NCBI GenBank assembly: GCA_028288705.1
Contig: JAQBNH010000007.1
Coordinates: 248,001 to 312,000 of the forward strand
Reading direction: 5' to 3'
From: Ferruginibacter sp.
Lineage (GTDB): Bacteria; Bacteroidota; Bacteroidia; Chitinophagales; Chitinophagaceae
Length of the DNA stretch: 64,000 nucleotides
Shown here: positions 16,653-25,496 of the stretch, piece after piece
How the letters are laid out: the number at the start of each line of letters is the position of its first letter
Position numbering within the stretch: the first letter of the stretch is position 1
Program-made: the position numbers and the translations under genes
The notes under the pieces: generated by a model
Database searches by the model: none
The model's input: the letters and a program-made list of their open reading frames with translations, nothing else
Told to the model about the DNA's origin: nothing

Positions 16653-19043
16653 CTAATTCTGCACTACAAACTGTAATGTTTGAACCGGTTGTCCACCGCT
16701 GATCACTGTCAGAACATAACTGCCTGCAGGGAAACGATGGGTATCCAGCTGAACCAGGTTACCATTTACTTTCTTTTGTTCGATACTTACCAGTTTCCCG
16801 GTGGCATCATATACATTGAACTGGTATTCTTTATTACTGATCTGCTCATCTGTTTTGATGCGGACATTTCCACGCACCGGATTTTCAATGATGCTGAAAG
16901 CCGCTTCTTTCGCCCCTGAGATCAATACCGTTCTTGAATAGGCATATTCAGCAGCAGCATTTTTAAATTTAGCCCTGTAGTAATTATTCGTTTTTAACGG
17001 GCCAGCGTCTTTAAAGCTGTATTTTTTACCGGTTCCATTTGCTGAAGACTGGTAGGCCATATTACCTAAAACGCTGAAACTGATACCATCTGCACTTCTT
17101 TCCAGTTCTACAGTGCTGTTAATGCTGTTGTCGTCCAGGGTTAATAACGCTTCATTGTACGTTTTAGTCTTTGACACGCTAAAGTCCATGATCTTCAGAT
17201 CAACCAGGGATGTTTTAACGGCAGACCCATTGGACATGGACATATTGAAAGGGTCAAACGTAACTGTTGTCGGTTTCCATGGGAAGTTATAGGAAAGAAA
17301 ATTACCCGGGATACTGGCACTAATCCCGTTTCCGGCCTTGGCCAGGTTGTTACCGTCAATATCATAAATAACAATGACCGTATCCTCTCCTGCGGGACCC
17401 TGCACCCTGATTGGGATTACATTATGAAAATAAGTAACGGTACTGCTGGTTGTACGCGTTTGGTTTTGTATAGCGATATACAATTTGTTCGTACCTGTCG
17501 GACTGTTCCAATTGATGGCAGATGTCGGATGCCCTTTACCGGTTACCCAATCGTTGAAAAAAGGCGCGAGGCTATACCCACCGAGCTGGCGTTCGATGTT
17601 AAACCGCAGTGAGTCAGTCGTGGCAGAGCGATAGCCTGAGCCATTCGTACTATCCAGGTAATTTTTGATCGCAGGGAAAAATATAGCATCGCCTACTAAA
17701 GTACGAAGCATAGATACGACCATACAACCCCTGTCGTATACGGCTTTCGTATTGGCTGCTCCCCATACTTGTGCAGATGTTGAGAAGGAAGTAATTTTCG
17801 TTGTGTTGGTCGTGTAGGTTTGAGCGCCTGACTTTGCAGAAGATCTTTCACTTACCGGTGAAAGGCCGGTTGAAGGCACCAACTCGCCTGCCAGCGCTTC
17901 GCCATATCTTGCGAAACCTTCTGCCAGCCAAAGATCAGCCCACGTTGCAAAAGTTGCTTTATCTCCAAACCATTGATGCATTAATTCGTGAGAAAGTGTC
18001 GCCTGATCTGCCATCGCATTTGTTGCAATCGCAGAACAAGTCTGGTGCTCCATACCGCCGGCGCCGCTTAAGCCTTCATTAAACCCATGCTTATCACGGG
18101 CATATGGATAGTCGCCGAATTTGGCCCCAAAGGCCAGCAGCACTTCCGTCGTTTTATCCATGGTCGTAAGGATACTGGCTATATTACTGTTGCCTTTAAA
18201 AATAAAGAATACCACCTGGCAAGGTTGCGTCCCTACCATAACAGTGCGGTAATATCGATTGTATTTTGCCACCGAAACGCTCACTAAATAAGAAGCCATC
18301 GGGTAGGTGCTATTGTAGGTAAACGTTCTGGTACCATTCCCGTTAATCGTGGAATCAACCAGTTTGCCATTCGTTGCAGCCCAGAAGGTATCAACGCCGG
18401 TCCATGGAGCAGTAATGATGATCTTCATCGAATCGATCTTATCCTGCATATCTGCTTTACATGGCCACCAGTCGCGGTCTTCGTAAGATTCTGATAACGA
18501 ATAAATATAAGGATCTGACGCAGCGGATGTTCCTTTCTGATATCCTTCAGCCGCTCCTGACACTGCCGGTGGCACACCTGCATAAGAGATAGACACCGAG
18601 TCCAGCGTATTGATTGCGGCGATAGCTGTAGGTAAGGTAACCGTAATAATATTGCCCGTTCCAAAAACCACCGTGCAGGCAGCCCCTTTATAAGTGGCGC
18701 CTAGGCTGGCATTATTAAAAGAGGTCTTGTTGAGATCAAAGGTTATCGTACTCACGTTGGCCACCGTCGTTTTGAAAAAAGTGGTCACCTTCCCGGAGAT
18801 CGCTTTTGCATTCATGGGATTGATGTACCATTCAGCGCGATGAAATACCACGTTGATGTTAGCACCCGTTCCGCTTTGGCCACTGCTGCGCATGGCAGCT
18901 TCCTCATTGTATTGATTGTAAACGGTAGAAGCGTTTTCCTGCGTTTCAACCGGGATCGTACGTCCGTGGTAGTAGGATTGTTTTTGAGCAACAGATAACT
19001 GGCAGGTTAAGGCTACCAATAAGGTCAGATAAAGATTTTTCAT
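16653..19043 (-). CDS. M1-family zinc aminopeptidase with T9SS sorting domain
   Basis: A 796-residue secreted metallopeptidase that would trim N-terminal residues from peptides outside the cell. Signal peptide at 1-19. M1 N-terminal beta domain at about 60-265. The catalytic domain carries GGMEHQ at 329-334 (in the place of the GAMEN motif), HELMH at 352-356 and Glu375 in LWLAEG, which is the HExxH-x18-E zinc site. A C-terminal ELERSADGISF ... YYRAKF stalk and sorting region (SIIENPVRGNVRI ... LQFVVQN) follow, so the enzyme is probably surface-anchored or released by T9SS. A helical ERAP-like C-terminal domain seems absent. A small palindrome lies in its leader (19080-19099). Confidence 0.94.
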   Translation of the reverse strand: MKNLYLTLLVALTCQLSVAQKQSYYHGRTIPVETQENASTVYNQYNEEAAMRSSGQSGTGANINVVFHRAEWYINPMNAKAISGKVTTFFKTTVANVSTITFDLNKTSFNNASLGATYKGAACTVVFGTGNIITVTLPTAIAAINTLDSVSISYAGVPPAVSGAAEGYQKGTSAASDPYIYSLSESYEDRDWWPCKADMQDKIDSMKIIITAPWTGVDTFWAATNGKLVDSTINGNGTRTFTYNSTYPMASYLVSVSVAKYNRYYRTVMVGTQPCQVVFFIFKGNSNIASILTTMDKTTEVLLAFGAKFGDYPYARDKHGFNEGLSGAGGMEHQTCSAIATNAMADQATLSHELMHQWFGDKATFATWADLWLAEGFARYGEALAGELVPSTGLSPVSERSSAKSGAQTYTTNTTKITSFSTSAQVWGAANTKAVYDRGCMVVSMLRTLVGDAIFFPAIKNYLDSTNGSGYRSATTDSLRFNIERQLGGYSLAPFFNDWVTGKGHPTSAINWNSPTGTNKLYIAIQNQTRTTSSTVTYFHNVIPIRVQGPAGEDTVIVIYDIDGNNLAKAGNGISASIPGNFLSYNFPWKPTTVTFDPFNMSMSNGSAVKTSLVDLKIMDFSVSKTKTYNEALLTLDDNSINSTVELERSADGISFSVLGNMAYQSSANGTGKKYSFKDAGPLKTNNYYRAKFKNAAAEYAYSRTVLISGAKEAAFSIIENPVRGNVRIKTDEQISNKEYQFNVYDATGKLVSIEQKKVNGNLVQLDTHRFPAGSYVLTVISGGQPVQTLQFVVQN

Positions 19044-19079
19044 GATAGGATTCGATTCGTTTGGATTTTTATAACACGC

Positions 19080-19099
19080 GCATAGAAAAAATTCTATGC
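19080..19099. promoter_or_regulatory. 8-bp inverted repeat between divergent M1 peptidase and pdxA
   Basis: GCATAGAA (19080-19087), AAAA, TTCTATGC (19092-19099). It sits 37 nt upstream of the peptidase ATG in the 234-bp divergent gap. It could be an operator half-site pair or an mRNA hairpin; there is no direct evidence for either. Confidence 0.35.
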
Positions 19100-19252
19100 C
19101 CCGCTTTAATACGTGGAACGGAAGGAAATATTGTACCGGCCAACATGTTTTTCTGCCGAAATTCTACAATCGGGTACTTCCACTTCGTGATTTTACGCAG
19201 GCGGGGGAATGTGCGTGTTGTTTTCCTCAAAACCCGTTCGGGAAACTTGTCG

Positions 19253-19260
19253 TATTTTTG
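19253..19260 (+). promoter_or_regulatory. Candidate -7 box TATTTTTG of pdxA
   Basis: An exact match to TAnnTTTG, 17 nt before the pdxA ATG. No TTTG at the right -33 spacing is visible, so confidence is limited. Confidence 0.35.
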
Positions 19261-19277
19261 AATTAAATAATCAAGCG

Positions 19278-20372
19278 ATGGTATACGAAAACAAGCCGGT
19301 CATCGGCTTTACTTGTGGTGATACGAATGGGATTGGCATAGAACTGATCATCAAAACGTTAAGCGATGCCCGCCTGCTGGAAATCTGCACGCCGGTGATC
19401 TTCGCCAACAATAAAGTCATCAATTTTTACAGGAAGAATTTACCAGATATTAATTTCAGTTTTAGTGCCGTAAAAGATTCGTCCAGGATCAACCACAAAC
19501 AGGTAAATGTTTACAATTGCTGGGAAGAAGATATTGTAATGGAACCCGGCCAGCTCACAGAAACCGGCGGAAAATACGCCGTTGCCAGTCTCACGATTGC
19601 TACCGAAGCGTTAAAGTCAGGCAAACTCGACGGCCTGATCACTGCGCCCTTGCACAAAAAAAATATCCAGTCGGAAGCATTTAATTTCACCGGCCATACG
19701 CCTTTCCTCAAACACTTTTTCGGGATACGTGAAGTAGCGATGTTTATGATCGCGGATAATATGCGCATCGCTTTATTAACAGAGCATGTGCCATTGAAAG
19801 ACGTGAACCAGTATATCACGAAGGAAAATATTTTCAGCAAACTGCAGGTGATCAATGATTCGTTGAAAAAAGATTTCGGGATCAATAAACCGAAGATCGC
19901 TGTGCTGGGCTTAAACCCGCATGCCGGTGACGAAGGCCTTGTAGGAAAGGAAGAAGTGGAGATCATTCGCCCGGCGATCCGCGAAGCGAAACAACGTAAC
20001 ATATTTTGCTTTGGCCCTTACAGTGCTGATGCATTTTTTGCGCGCGGCCAGTACGAACAATTTGATGCCGTACTCGCGTTATACCACGACCAGGGACTGA
20101 TCCCGTTTAAGTCACTGGCTTTTGGCGAAGGGGTGAATTATACGGCAGGTTTGCCGGCCGTTCGTACCTCGCCCGATCATGGCGTGGCTTATGATATTGC
20201 AGGAAAAGGAACAGCGGATGAAGCCTCTTTCCGCGAAGCGATTTATAAATGTATTGATATCATCAATGCCCGTCGCGAATACGCAGAGCAGAATAAAAAT
20301 CCCCTGCGTAAATTAAGTGCGGCGGTAGTAGCCAATTCGGTGGATGAACGCATCAGCCTCGATGAAAATTAA
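19278..20372 (+). CDS. pdxA: 4-hydroxythreonine-4-phosphate dehydrogenase PdxA
   Basis: Oxidises 4-phosphooxy-threonine with NAD(P)+ in the deoxyxylulose-5-phosphate-dependent route to pyridoxal phosphate. A 364-residue chain with family motifs: PVIGFTCGDTNGIGIE at the start, TGHTPFLKHFF with metal-binding His, LGLNPHAGDEG, YHDQGLIPFKSLAFGEGVN and TSPDHGVAYDIAGKG. The frame is open from 19209, but the conserved N-terminus begins at the ATG at 19278, so the 23 upstream codons are dropped. Its 3' end overlaps the LolA-like gene on the other strand by 4 nt. Many genomes place pdxA beside rsmA; here two large secreted protein genes separate them. Confidence 0.96.
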   Translation: MVYENKPVIGFTCGDTNGIGIELIIKTLSDARLLEICTPVIFANNKVINFYRKNLPDINFSFSAVKDSSRINHKQVNVYNCWEEDIVMEPGQLTETGGKYAVASLTIATEALKSGKLDGLITAPLHKKNIQSEAFNFTGHTPFLKHFFGIREVAMFMIADNMRIALLTEHVPLKDVNQYITKENIFSKLQVINDSLKKDFGINKPKIAVLGLNPHAGDEGLVGKEEVEIIRPAIREAKQRNIFCFGPYSADAFFARGQYEQFDAVLALYHDQGLIPFKSLAFGEGVNYTAGLPAVRTSPDHGVAYDIAGKGTADEASFREAIYKCIDIINARREYAEQNKNPLRKLSAAVVANSVDERISLDEN

Positions 20373-21064
20373 TTGAATAACGCATCTGCGACACCCTTGT
20401 TGATCACATAGCTGCTGAAAGTAATTTCTGCACGTCCTTTTTTATTTTTGCTCTTATCTGCAGCAGGCGGGGCAACGCCATCGTCGAAGTCGAACGTCAC
20501 ACCTTTGGGGAGTTTGTAATCCTTTGTATTGAAAGAAAAAATGATCTTATCCGGCAGGCTGTAAGCTGCGTATTTGCCATAGGTCATTTCGAGTTCGTAA
20601 GTGCCGTTTTCACGCGTGGTGGTCTTAGCTTTCAGGATCAGGCTGCTGGCTTCATCAATATACAACGTGCTTAACACGATATCACTGTTGTCATCTGTGG
20701 GCAACAGCTTCGCGATCCGCACAACCGTGCCGTTAATTTTATCTGTTCCGGCATCCAGCACAGTAAAATTTATGTTCCCTAAGATGCCGCTCATATTGAT
20801 ACTGACCGCGCCTTTCGGGATAAAGGAAATACCCTTTTCACTTTTCACTTTCAGGCGGTTGGGTTTTTTATAAAACACGCTTACCGTTGCCACCGGCACT
20901 TTTAAAAAAGCCACGTTGGTTTTCATCCGGCCTTGTGCCTGGTAATCTTTTACGGTTTCAATTTTAGCTTTGGCTTTTTGCAAAAGGATATTGATATCCT
21001 GCGCCTGCGAAACGAAACTCAGCAACATAGCGAAGAAAGCGGTGAGCAATAAATTCTTTTTCAT
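20369..21064 (-). CDS. LolA-like periplasmic outer-membrane lipoprotein-sorting protein
   Basis: A 231-residue exported protein of the LolA/RseB-like fold, expected to carry a lipid or lipoprotein across the periplasm. Signal peptide at 1-21 (MKKNLLLTAFFAMLLSFVSQAQ). The first helix and strands ILLQKAKAKIETVKDYQAQGRMK and VSVFYKKPNRLKVKSEKG are typical of this fold. Then TLYIDEASSLILKAKTTTRENGTYELEMTYGKYA and LPDKIIFSF follow. A second ATG at 21070 would add two residues. It lies 10 nt downstream of the ABC permease gene and is probably cotranscribed with the ABC transporter. It is too divergent to be called LolA itself. Confidence 0.82.
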   Translation of the reverse strand: MKKNLLLTAFFAMLLSFVSQAQDINILLQKAKAKIETVKDYQAQGRMKTNVAFLKVPVATVSVFYKKPNRLKVKSEKGISFIPKGAVSINMSGILGNINFTVLDAGTDKINGTVVRIAKLLPTDDNSDIVLSTLYIDEASSLILKAKTTTRENGTYELEMTYGKYAAYSLPDKIIFSFNTKDYKLPKGVTFDFDDGVAPPAADKSKNKKGRAEITFSSYVINKGVADALFN

Positions 21065-21074
21065 AATCATTTTT

Positions 21075-21968
21075 TTAAGAGAGAATATCTTTTTTACGGA
21101 AACTAATAATGGCAGCGCTCAGGAAAACAGCGATATAGCCCAGTAAGGTCAGGAGGCTGTTCCGCACTGCCGGCCAGTTTTCCATGCTTCCCTTGATCGT
21201 TTCTCCATCCTCCGTACTGGCGATATAGAAGAACCCTTTCCAGCCAACGAGGTAGGAAGTAAACAAATAAGGTTTGGCATATTTATCTACGATCGGCACA
21301 TTGATATTGGAGATGATCGTGCAAACGATCACGATACAAACTGTTGCGATAATAGGGCCGATGGAATTTTCTGCGAAAACGGAAAGCAGCAACGCAAGCG
21401 ATGCGATCACCGTGAGGGCAACTGTAGCATATAAAAAAGCACAGAGGTAACGCCAGAGCACATCGTCTTTTGTTATTTGCAGGATCTGCGAAACATCGCC
21501 TTTGGAGCGGAAGATGAGCATATCGTCCACGCCAAAGATGAGCATACTGAAAAACAGCGCCGTTACTGCCATCCAGAGTAATAACATGATCGTGAAAATC
21601 ACGGAGGCGAAAAATTTCACGAGAATAAGCTGCGTGCGGCTCACAGGTTTGGTGAGGATCAGCCGCAGCGTGCCCATATTCGCTTCACCGGAAATCGCAT
21701 CGCCGGCCACCAGTGCAATTAATATCGGCACCTGCACGAGCAGCGTATTTAAAATAATATAGCACATGAAATAGCCGTTGATCGCTTTGGACTTATCAAA
21801 CTGGAAAGTGTCCATCACGTCCTGCGACATAAAATCGAGGTAAGCAGTGCCATCTGCTTTAAATGCGAGTTGAAAGATCAGCACGATCGCGGTGATAGCA
21901 GCGAAGGCGATATAGGTTCTCGAACGCCGGGAAATTTTATACAATTCTATTTGCAGGAGATTCCACAT
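21075..21968 (-). CDS. ABC-2 type transporter permease
   Basis: A 297-residue inner-membrane permease with about six helices. The first follows the conserved start LQIELYKISRRSRTYIAF, and the cytoplasmic segment GEANMGTLRLILTKPVSRTQLILVKF is the coupling motif of ABC2_membrane_2 proteins. Further helices include FTIMLLLWMAVTALFFSMLIF and GPIIATVCIVIVCTII. Its start overlaps the end of the ATPase gene by 32 nt, so the two form one exporter. The substrate is unknown; the LolA-like gene directly downstream hints at a hydrophobic or lipid-linked cargo (inference). Confidence 0.92.
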   Translation of the reverse strand: MWNLLQIELYKISRRSRTYIAFAAITAIVLIFQLAFKADGTAYLDFMSQDVMDTFQFDKSKAINGYFMCYIILNTLLVQVPILIALVAGDAISGEANMGTLRLILTKPVSRTQLILVKFFASVIFTIMLLLWMAVTALFFSMLIFGVDDMLIFRSKGDVSQILQITKDDVLWRYLCAFLYATVALTVIASLALLLSVFAENSIGPIIATVCIVIVCTIISNINVPIVDKYAKPYLFTSYLVGWKGFFYIASTEDGETIKGSMENWPAVRNSLLTLLGYIAVFLSAAIISFRKKDILS

Positions 21969-22878
21969 GCGTATCAGGGTTGGTCAGTGATAAAAAATAA
22001 TCTTCCAGCGAATGCCGCGGCCGCACGGATAAAATACCTTGTCCATCCGTGGTGATCGTTTCCACGAGGCGCGGGATTTCCTGCCTGTCCATATGCAAAC
22101 GTATCAGGCCGTCTTTTTGTTCCAGCCCATGTGTAAAAGAAGATTGTTGAAGGAAAGAAAAGGCGCGCGGATTATCTGTCGTATCCAGTTCTACCAGCGT
22201 ATTGCCGGGATCCAGCAATTCGGCCACATTGCCTTCGGCGATCTTACTGCCTTTATGAATAATGATCATCCTGTTGGCGATCTGTTCAATTTCATTCAGT
22301 AAATGAGAAGATACGATCACGGTCTTACCGAGATCACGGCTGAGGTGTAAAATGAGTTGGCGCATATCGGCGATACCCTGCGGATCCAGGCCGTTGGTGG
22401 GTTCATCTAAAATCACCAGGCGCGGGTTATGCACCAATGCCACGGCGATGCCTAAACGCTGTTTCATCCCCTGGCTAAATGTTTTTACTTTGCTTTGTGC
22501 GCGTTCGGAAAGGCCGACCAATTGCAGGTTTTTCATGATGAGTTCCTGCGTGGGTTTTATACCACTCATCTTTGCGAAAATGTATAAGTTATCGTAGGCA
22601 GACAAATACTTATAGAGATCGGGCCTTTCGATCACTGCGCCCGTTTGTTCCAATGCATGATTGGGATGATCGAGAATGTTTTTTCCGAAGAGATGAATTT
22701 CGCCCGAGGTTGGATGGATCAGCGTGAGCAGCATCCTCAGCGTTGTGGATTTTCCGGCACCATTCTGACCTAAAAAACCATACACATCCCCTTCGTTTAC
22801 GGTGAACGACAGATCATTCACTGCCAGGGTATCTTTAAATTGTTTGGAAAGATGGGCAACTTCCAGCATCAGGCTCAT
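21937..22878 (-). CDS. ABC transporter ATP-binding protein
   Basis: A 313-residue ATPase partner of the overlapping permease gene. Walker A GQNGAGKST (about 37-45), signature FSQGMKQRLG (the usual LSGGQ replaced by FSQGM, as is common in this exporter class), and Walker B LVILDEPTNGLDPQG followed by the SSHLLNEIEQIANR switch histidine. The C-terminal 90 residues form the accessory region seen in CcmA/NatA-type exporters. A TAATTTTG box at 22883-22890 (minus strand) ends 4 nt before the ATG. An 89-bp gap separates it from the regulator gene, so the exporter may have its own promoter within the larger run. Confidence 0.95.
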   Translation of the reverse strand: MSLMLEVAHLSKQFKDTLAVNDLSFTVNEGDVYGFLGQNGAGKSTTLRMLLTLIHPTSGEIHLFGKNILDHPNHALEQTGAVIERPDLYKYLSAYDNLYIFAKMSGIKPTQELIMKNLQLVGLSERAQSKVKTFSQGMKQRLGIAVALVHNPRLVILDEPTNGLDPQGIADMRQLILHLSRDLGKTVIVSSHLLNEIEQIANRMIIIHKGSKIAEGNVAELLDPGNTLVELDTTDNPRAFSFLQQSSFTHGLEQKDGLIRLHMDRQEIPRLVETITTDGQGILSVRPRHSLEDYFLSLTNPDTHVESPANRIV

Positions 22879-22967
22879 GCTGCAAAATTAACGCTATTCA
22901 ATGATGGAAGCCGTCGGTTAAACAAAATGCAGCGCAGGGAATGATTCGTTTACCAATATTTTAACGA

Positions 22968-23255
22968 CTAAGGTTTCATGTAAGACTGCAGGGCATTCAC
23001 ATATTTCTCAAAAGCGTTGATACCTTCCGGCGTAATGCTGCAAAGGGTTTGCGGGTAATTGTCTTTGAACTGTTTGCTGATGGCAATATAGCCGGCCTCT
23101 TTTAATTTATTCAGTTGTACGCTCAGGTTCCCCGCCGTGGAATTGGTTTTTTCCCGGATGAAAGTAAACTCTGCTTCTTTTACGCTGATGAGCAGGCTCA
23201 CGACTGCCAGGCGTAATTGTGAATGCAAAATGGGATCGAGTTCTTTAAATTCCAT
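22968..23255 (-). CDS. Winged-helix DNA-binding transcriptional regulator
   Basis: A 95-residue protein that is entirely one winged-helix domain, similar to the short MarR/HTH_34-type regulators of Bacteroidota. Features: LDPILHSQLRLAVVSLLIS, recognition helix region NSTAGNLSVQLNKLKEAGYIAI, wing SKQFKDNYPQTLCSITPEG, and a dimerisation helix INAFEKYVNALQSYM. It has no sensor domain, so the signal is probably passed by a partner protein. It follows the two paralogous membrane protein genes with a 9-nt gap. Autoregulation of this run is a natural hypothesis. Confidence 0.9.
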   Translation of the reverse strand: MEFKELDPILHSQLRLAVVSLLISVKEAEFTFIREKTNSTAGNLSVQLNKLKEAGYIAISKQFKDNYPQTLCSITPEGINAFEKYVNALQSYMKP

Positions 23256-23264
23256 GAAGTTTTC

Positions 23265-23867
23265 CTAAGCGTTAAGCTTCTTTTTCGATTGAAAATGTAA
23301 CAGTAAACCAGGGATGATGTAGCCGATCAATACCGCCGCGGCGGTAATGAGCATATCATATTTAAAATTGGTATTGATAAAAATGCCGATCGCACCGATC
23401 CAGTTCACTACAGCGCCGATCAGCAATGGTTTAAATTTCATCACGCCGCCCTGCACCAGCATCAGGAAGCCATATAACATCAGGAAATAGCCAAAACCGC
23501 TGTTCGGGCCGGTAGCAACGTTGATGGAAAAAATGATGATGAATAAACAAACGGTGAAAGCAATATCTACATACCGTAAAACATCATCAACATAGGTTCT
23601 TACAGCCAGCTTCTTCTTCTTAAACAAACCAAATAAGAGCAACAACATGCTGATGATCCCGAAGATATTCCAGCCGATAAAAACATTGGGCTGATCAAAT
23701 TCTATCAGGAAAAAAGTGCAAAGCGAGGCTAGAAAGATCATGGTTCCCCAAAGCAGCCAGCCCACACCGTTATCCGTGATGTTGGCTTTCGCTTTATTGA
23801 TCATCTGGTGAATGATCTCGAGGCTTTTTTCGCCTGTCAACTCATCTTCCTGGTAAATATTTTTCAT
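23265..23867 (-). CDS. Integral membrane protein, tandem paralogue 1
   Basis: I do not recognise a named family. The 200-residue product has a cytoplasmic N-terminus with SLEIIHQMINKAKANITDNG, followed by about five membrane helices (WLLWGTMIFLASLCTFFLI, WNIFGIISMLLLLFGLF, AFTVCLFIIIFSI, MLYGFLMLVQGGVMKF, MLITAAAVLIGYIIPGLLL). A basic tail QSKKKLNA ends the chain. It shares order and motifs (RTYVDDVLRYV, FKPLLIG, W at the first helix) with the next gene and starts 1 nt after it, so the pair arose by duplication. The ATG at 23867 is used because the eight codons before it overlap the neighbouring gene. Confidence 0.8.
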   Translation of the reverse strand: MKNIYQEDELTGEKSLEIIHQMINKAKANITDNGVGWLLWGTMIFLASLCTFFLIEFDQPNVFIGWNIFGIISMLLLLFGLFKKKKLAVRTYVDDVLRYVDIAFTVCLFIIIFSINVATGPNSGFGYFLMLYGFLMLVQGGVMKFKPLLIGAVVNWIGAIGIFINTNFKYDMLITAAAVLIGYIIPGLLLHFQSKKKLNA

Positions 23868-23868
23868 A

Positions 23869-24480
23869 CTAATTTCTTTCAGAATGTACACTGTCTTTGG
23901 TTGCCGTTGCCAGGAAACGCTTTCTTAAAATGATGCCGGGAATAATCCATGCGGTGAGCACTGCCCCGCATAAAAACAAGACCTGGTAATCCATCGCTGC
24001 AAACACCGATCCGATCGCAAAAAGCCAGCAACTGATACCGCCAATCGTTAAGGGTTTAAATTTCAACACAGCGCCGGATAAAAAGGTGGGGATGCTGTAA
24101 AGCACCAGAATCGCGGGATTGATCGTTACATAAGCCCGTTGGTACTGCAGGATGAACATCAGCACGAGCAGGCAAAAAACAAAACAAGTCCAGATATATT
24201 TTAAGATATCATCCGTGTAAGTACGCACTTTAATGCGTTTCTTTTTGTTGCGTAAGAAGATCACCTGGTAGATGAGCACAGCCCAGGATAAACACCAGAT
24301 ATAATACGCCTGCTGGTAATGGTAAAAGTGAACAGCAATGAATTGAAACAGGCTGCAGATGAACACCACAATGCCCCAGACGAGATACAAGGTACCCGTT
24401 TCATTAAAGTTATTTTTGGCCTTATTGATCATTGATTCGATCAGGGTGAGGCTGTCCCGTTCATTCCATTGCTGTTCCAT
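23869..24480 (-). CDS. Integral membrane protein, tandem paralogue 2
   Basis: A 203-residue paralogue of the preceding entry: N-terminal ESMINKAKNNFNETGTLYLVWGIVVF, conserved RTYTDDILKYIW, LKFKPLTIGG, then five hydrophobic helices and a charged tail. The match in the soluble N-terminal helix (MINKAK) and in the RTY-DD-L motif suggests these face the cytoplasm and may bind a partner, possibly the small regulator encoded downstream. The function is unknown. Confidence 0.8.
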   Translation of the reverse strand: MEQQWNERDSLTLIESMINKAKNNFNETGTLYLVWGIVVFICSLFQFIAVHFYHYQQAYYIWCLSWAVLIYQVIFLRNKKKRIKVRTYTDDILKYIWTCFVFCLLVLMFILQYQRAYVTINPAILVLYSIPTFLSGAVLKFKPLTIGGISCWLFAIGSVFAAMDYQVLFLCGAVLTAWIIPGIILRKRFLATATKDSVHSERN

Positions 24481-24508
24481 AATATTTTTTTACCGTCTTT
24501 TTACCTGG

Positions 24509-25153
24509 TTATTTTTTACACTCATCCAGCAGCATCTGCGCGCGTTGCATACCCCAGTTTGGATGCAAGGCTGATGCAGGTTGAAACGCTTTGAATTTGG
24601 TCATGGCAATTTGTAATTGCTCAGAGGCCGACTGGCAACCGCCGCCGAAATTTTCAGGTGTGTAACGTAAAGTCTGGCCAATTAAAAAGTACGGACGTGG
24701 ATTATTGGGATCTTCTGTTTTTGCCTGCTCCAGTAAGCTGCTGGCTTCCATACCATATTCCATATAACGTTGCATGGGATTTACCAGCATATGACAGGTA
24801 GCGATCATACTTTTTATGGCACTGATCTCCGAATTTTTCGGGCTGAGGGAATCTGCTTTGCTGATCAACGCCGTTGCTTTTTCAGCGATCGCATCACAGC
24901 CCGATTTATCTTCCAGCATCATACCGTACATCACCTGCAGGTAAGCTGCATAATAATAAGGTAACCACTGGCTTTTTTCCGCTGTAGCAATTCTTTCAAA
25001 GTTGTTGGCCAGGCTTAGCAGGTTAGCAGGGTTTTTAAAACTGCTGTCGATCGCTGCCAGGTTGCCGGTCATGGCCGCGTTGTATTTGGCCGATTGTGCC
25101 ATGGTAAAAAATGCAGACAGCATTAAGATTGAAACGAAAAGTAATTTTTTCAT
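24509..25153 (-). CDS. Secreted helical-repeat (TPR-like) protein
   Basis: A 214-residue exported protein with signal peptide MKKLLFVSILMLSAFFTMAQ (1-20). The open frame continues 70 codons upstream into the 2TM gene but only the ATG at 25153 gives an export signal. The rest is helical with alanine-rich TPR-like spacing: LLSLANNFERIATAEKSQWLPYYYAAY, IAEKATALISKADSLSPKNSEI, EASSLLEQAKTEDPNNPRPYFLIGQ. The last segment has DEC and GGGC cysteines. Probably periplasmic. No named family is recognised, but TPR-like proteins of this size recur in Bacteroidota next to receptors. Confidence 0.8.
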   Translation of the reverse strand: MKKLLFVSILMLSAFFTMAQSAKYNAAMTGNLAAIDSSFKNPANLLSLANNFERIATAEKSQWLPYYYAAYLQVMYGMMLEDKSGCDAIAEKATALISKADSLSPKNSEISAIKSMIATCHMLVNPMQRYMEYGMEASSLLEQAKTEDPNNPRPYFLIGQTLRYTPENFGGGCQSASEQLQIAMTKFKAFQPASALHPNWGMQRAQMLLDECKK

Positions 25154-25173
25154 GATGATTATGTTTAAAGATG

Positions 25174-25479
25174 TTATGATTGTTTGCTTTTTAATTTGTT
25201 GTACTCTTTTTGAACGGCATCTTCCTTGGAAAAAAGATAAACGCCGGCAAAATGAAATGCCAATCCCAATCCCCAGCCCAATGTGGTAAACAACGGCCAG
25301 GGGAAATTTCCTTCCCAGCGATCGGCGTTGATGCTGTCGTGGGAGAAATACCAGGTTGTCCAAAGAAATGCATTTACGATCAGGTAAACAAACGCATGAG
25401 ATTTAAAACCTGCGCGTTTGCGTGCCGTTTGCCAAAGTACAGGATCTGCACCTTCAGGCATGGTTGAATGATTCGACAT
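25174..25479 (-). CDS. 2TM-domain protein
   Basis: A 101-residue protein matching the 2TM family pattern: a soluble start DPVLWQTARKRAGFKSHAFVYLIVNAFLW with the first helix, then WPLFTTLGWGLGLAFHFAGVYLF as the second, and a charged tail KEDAVQKEYNKLKSKQ. In Bacteroidota this domain is often found near regulators and sometimes fused to histidine kinases. Here it is a stand-alone gene between the TonB-dependent receptor and the secreted helical protein, with 17-nt and 20-nt gaps. Confidence 0.88.
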   Translation of the reverse strand: MSNHSTMPEGADPVLWQTARKRAGFKSHAFVYLIVNAFLWTTWYFSHDSINADRWEGNFPWPLFTTLGWGLGLAFHFAGVYLFSKEDAVQKEYNKLKSKQS

Positions 25480-25496
25480 GTTTTTTATTTTAAGAT

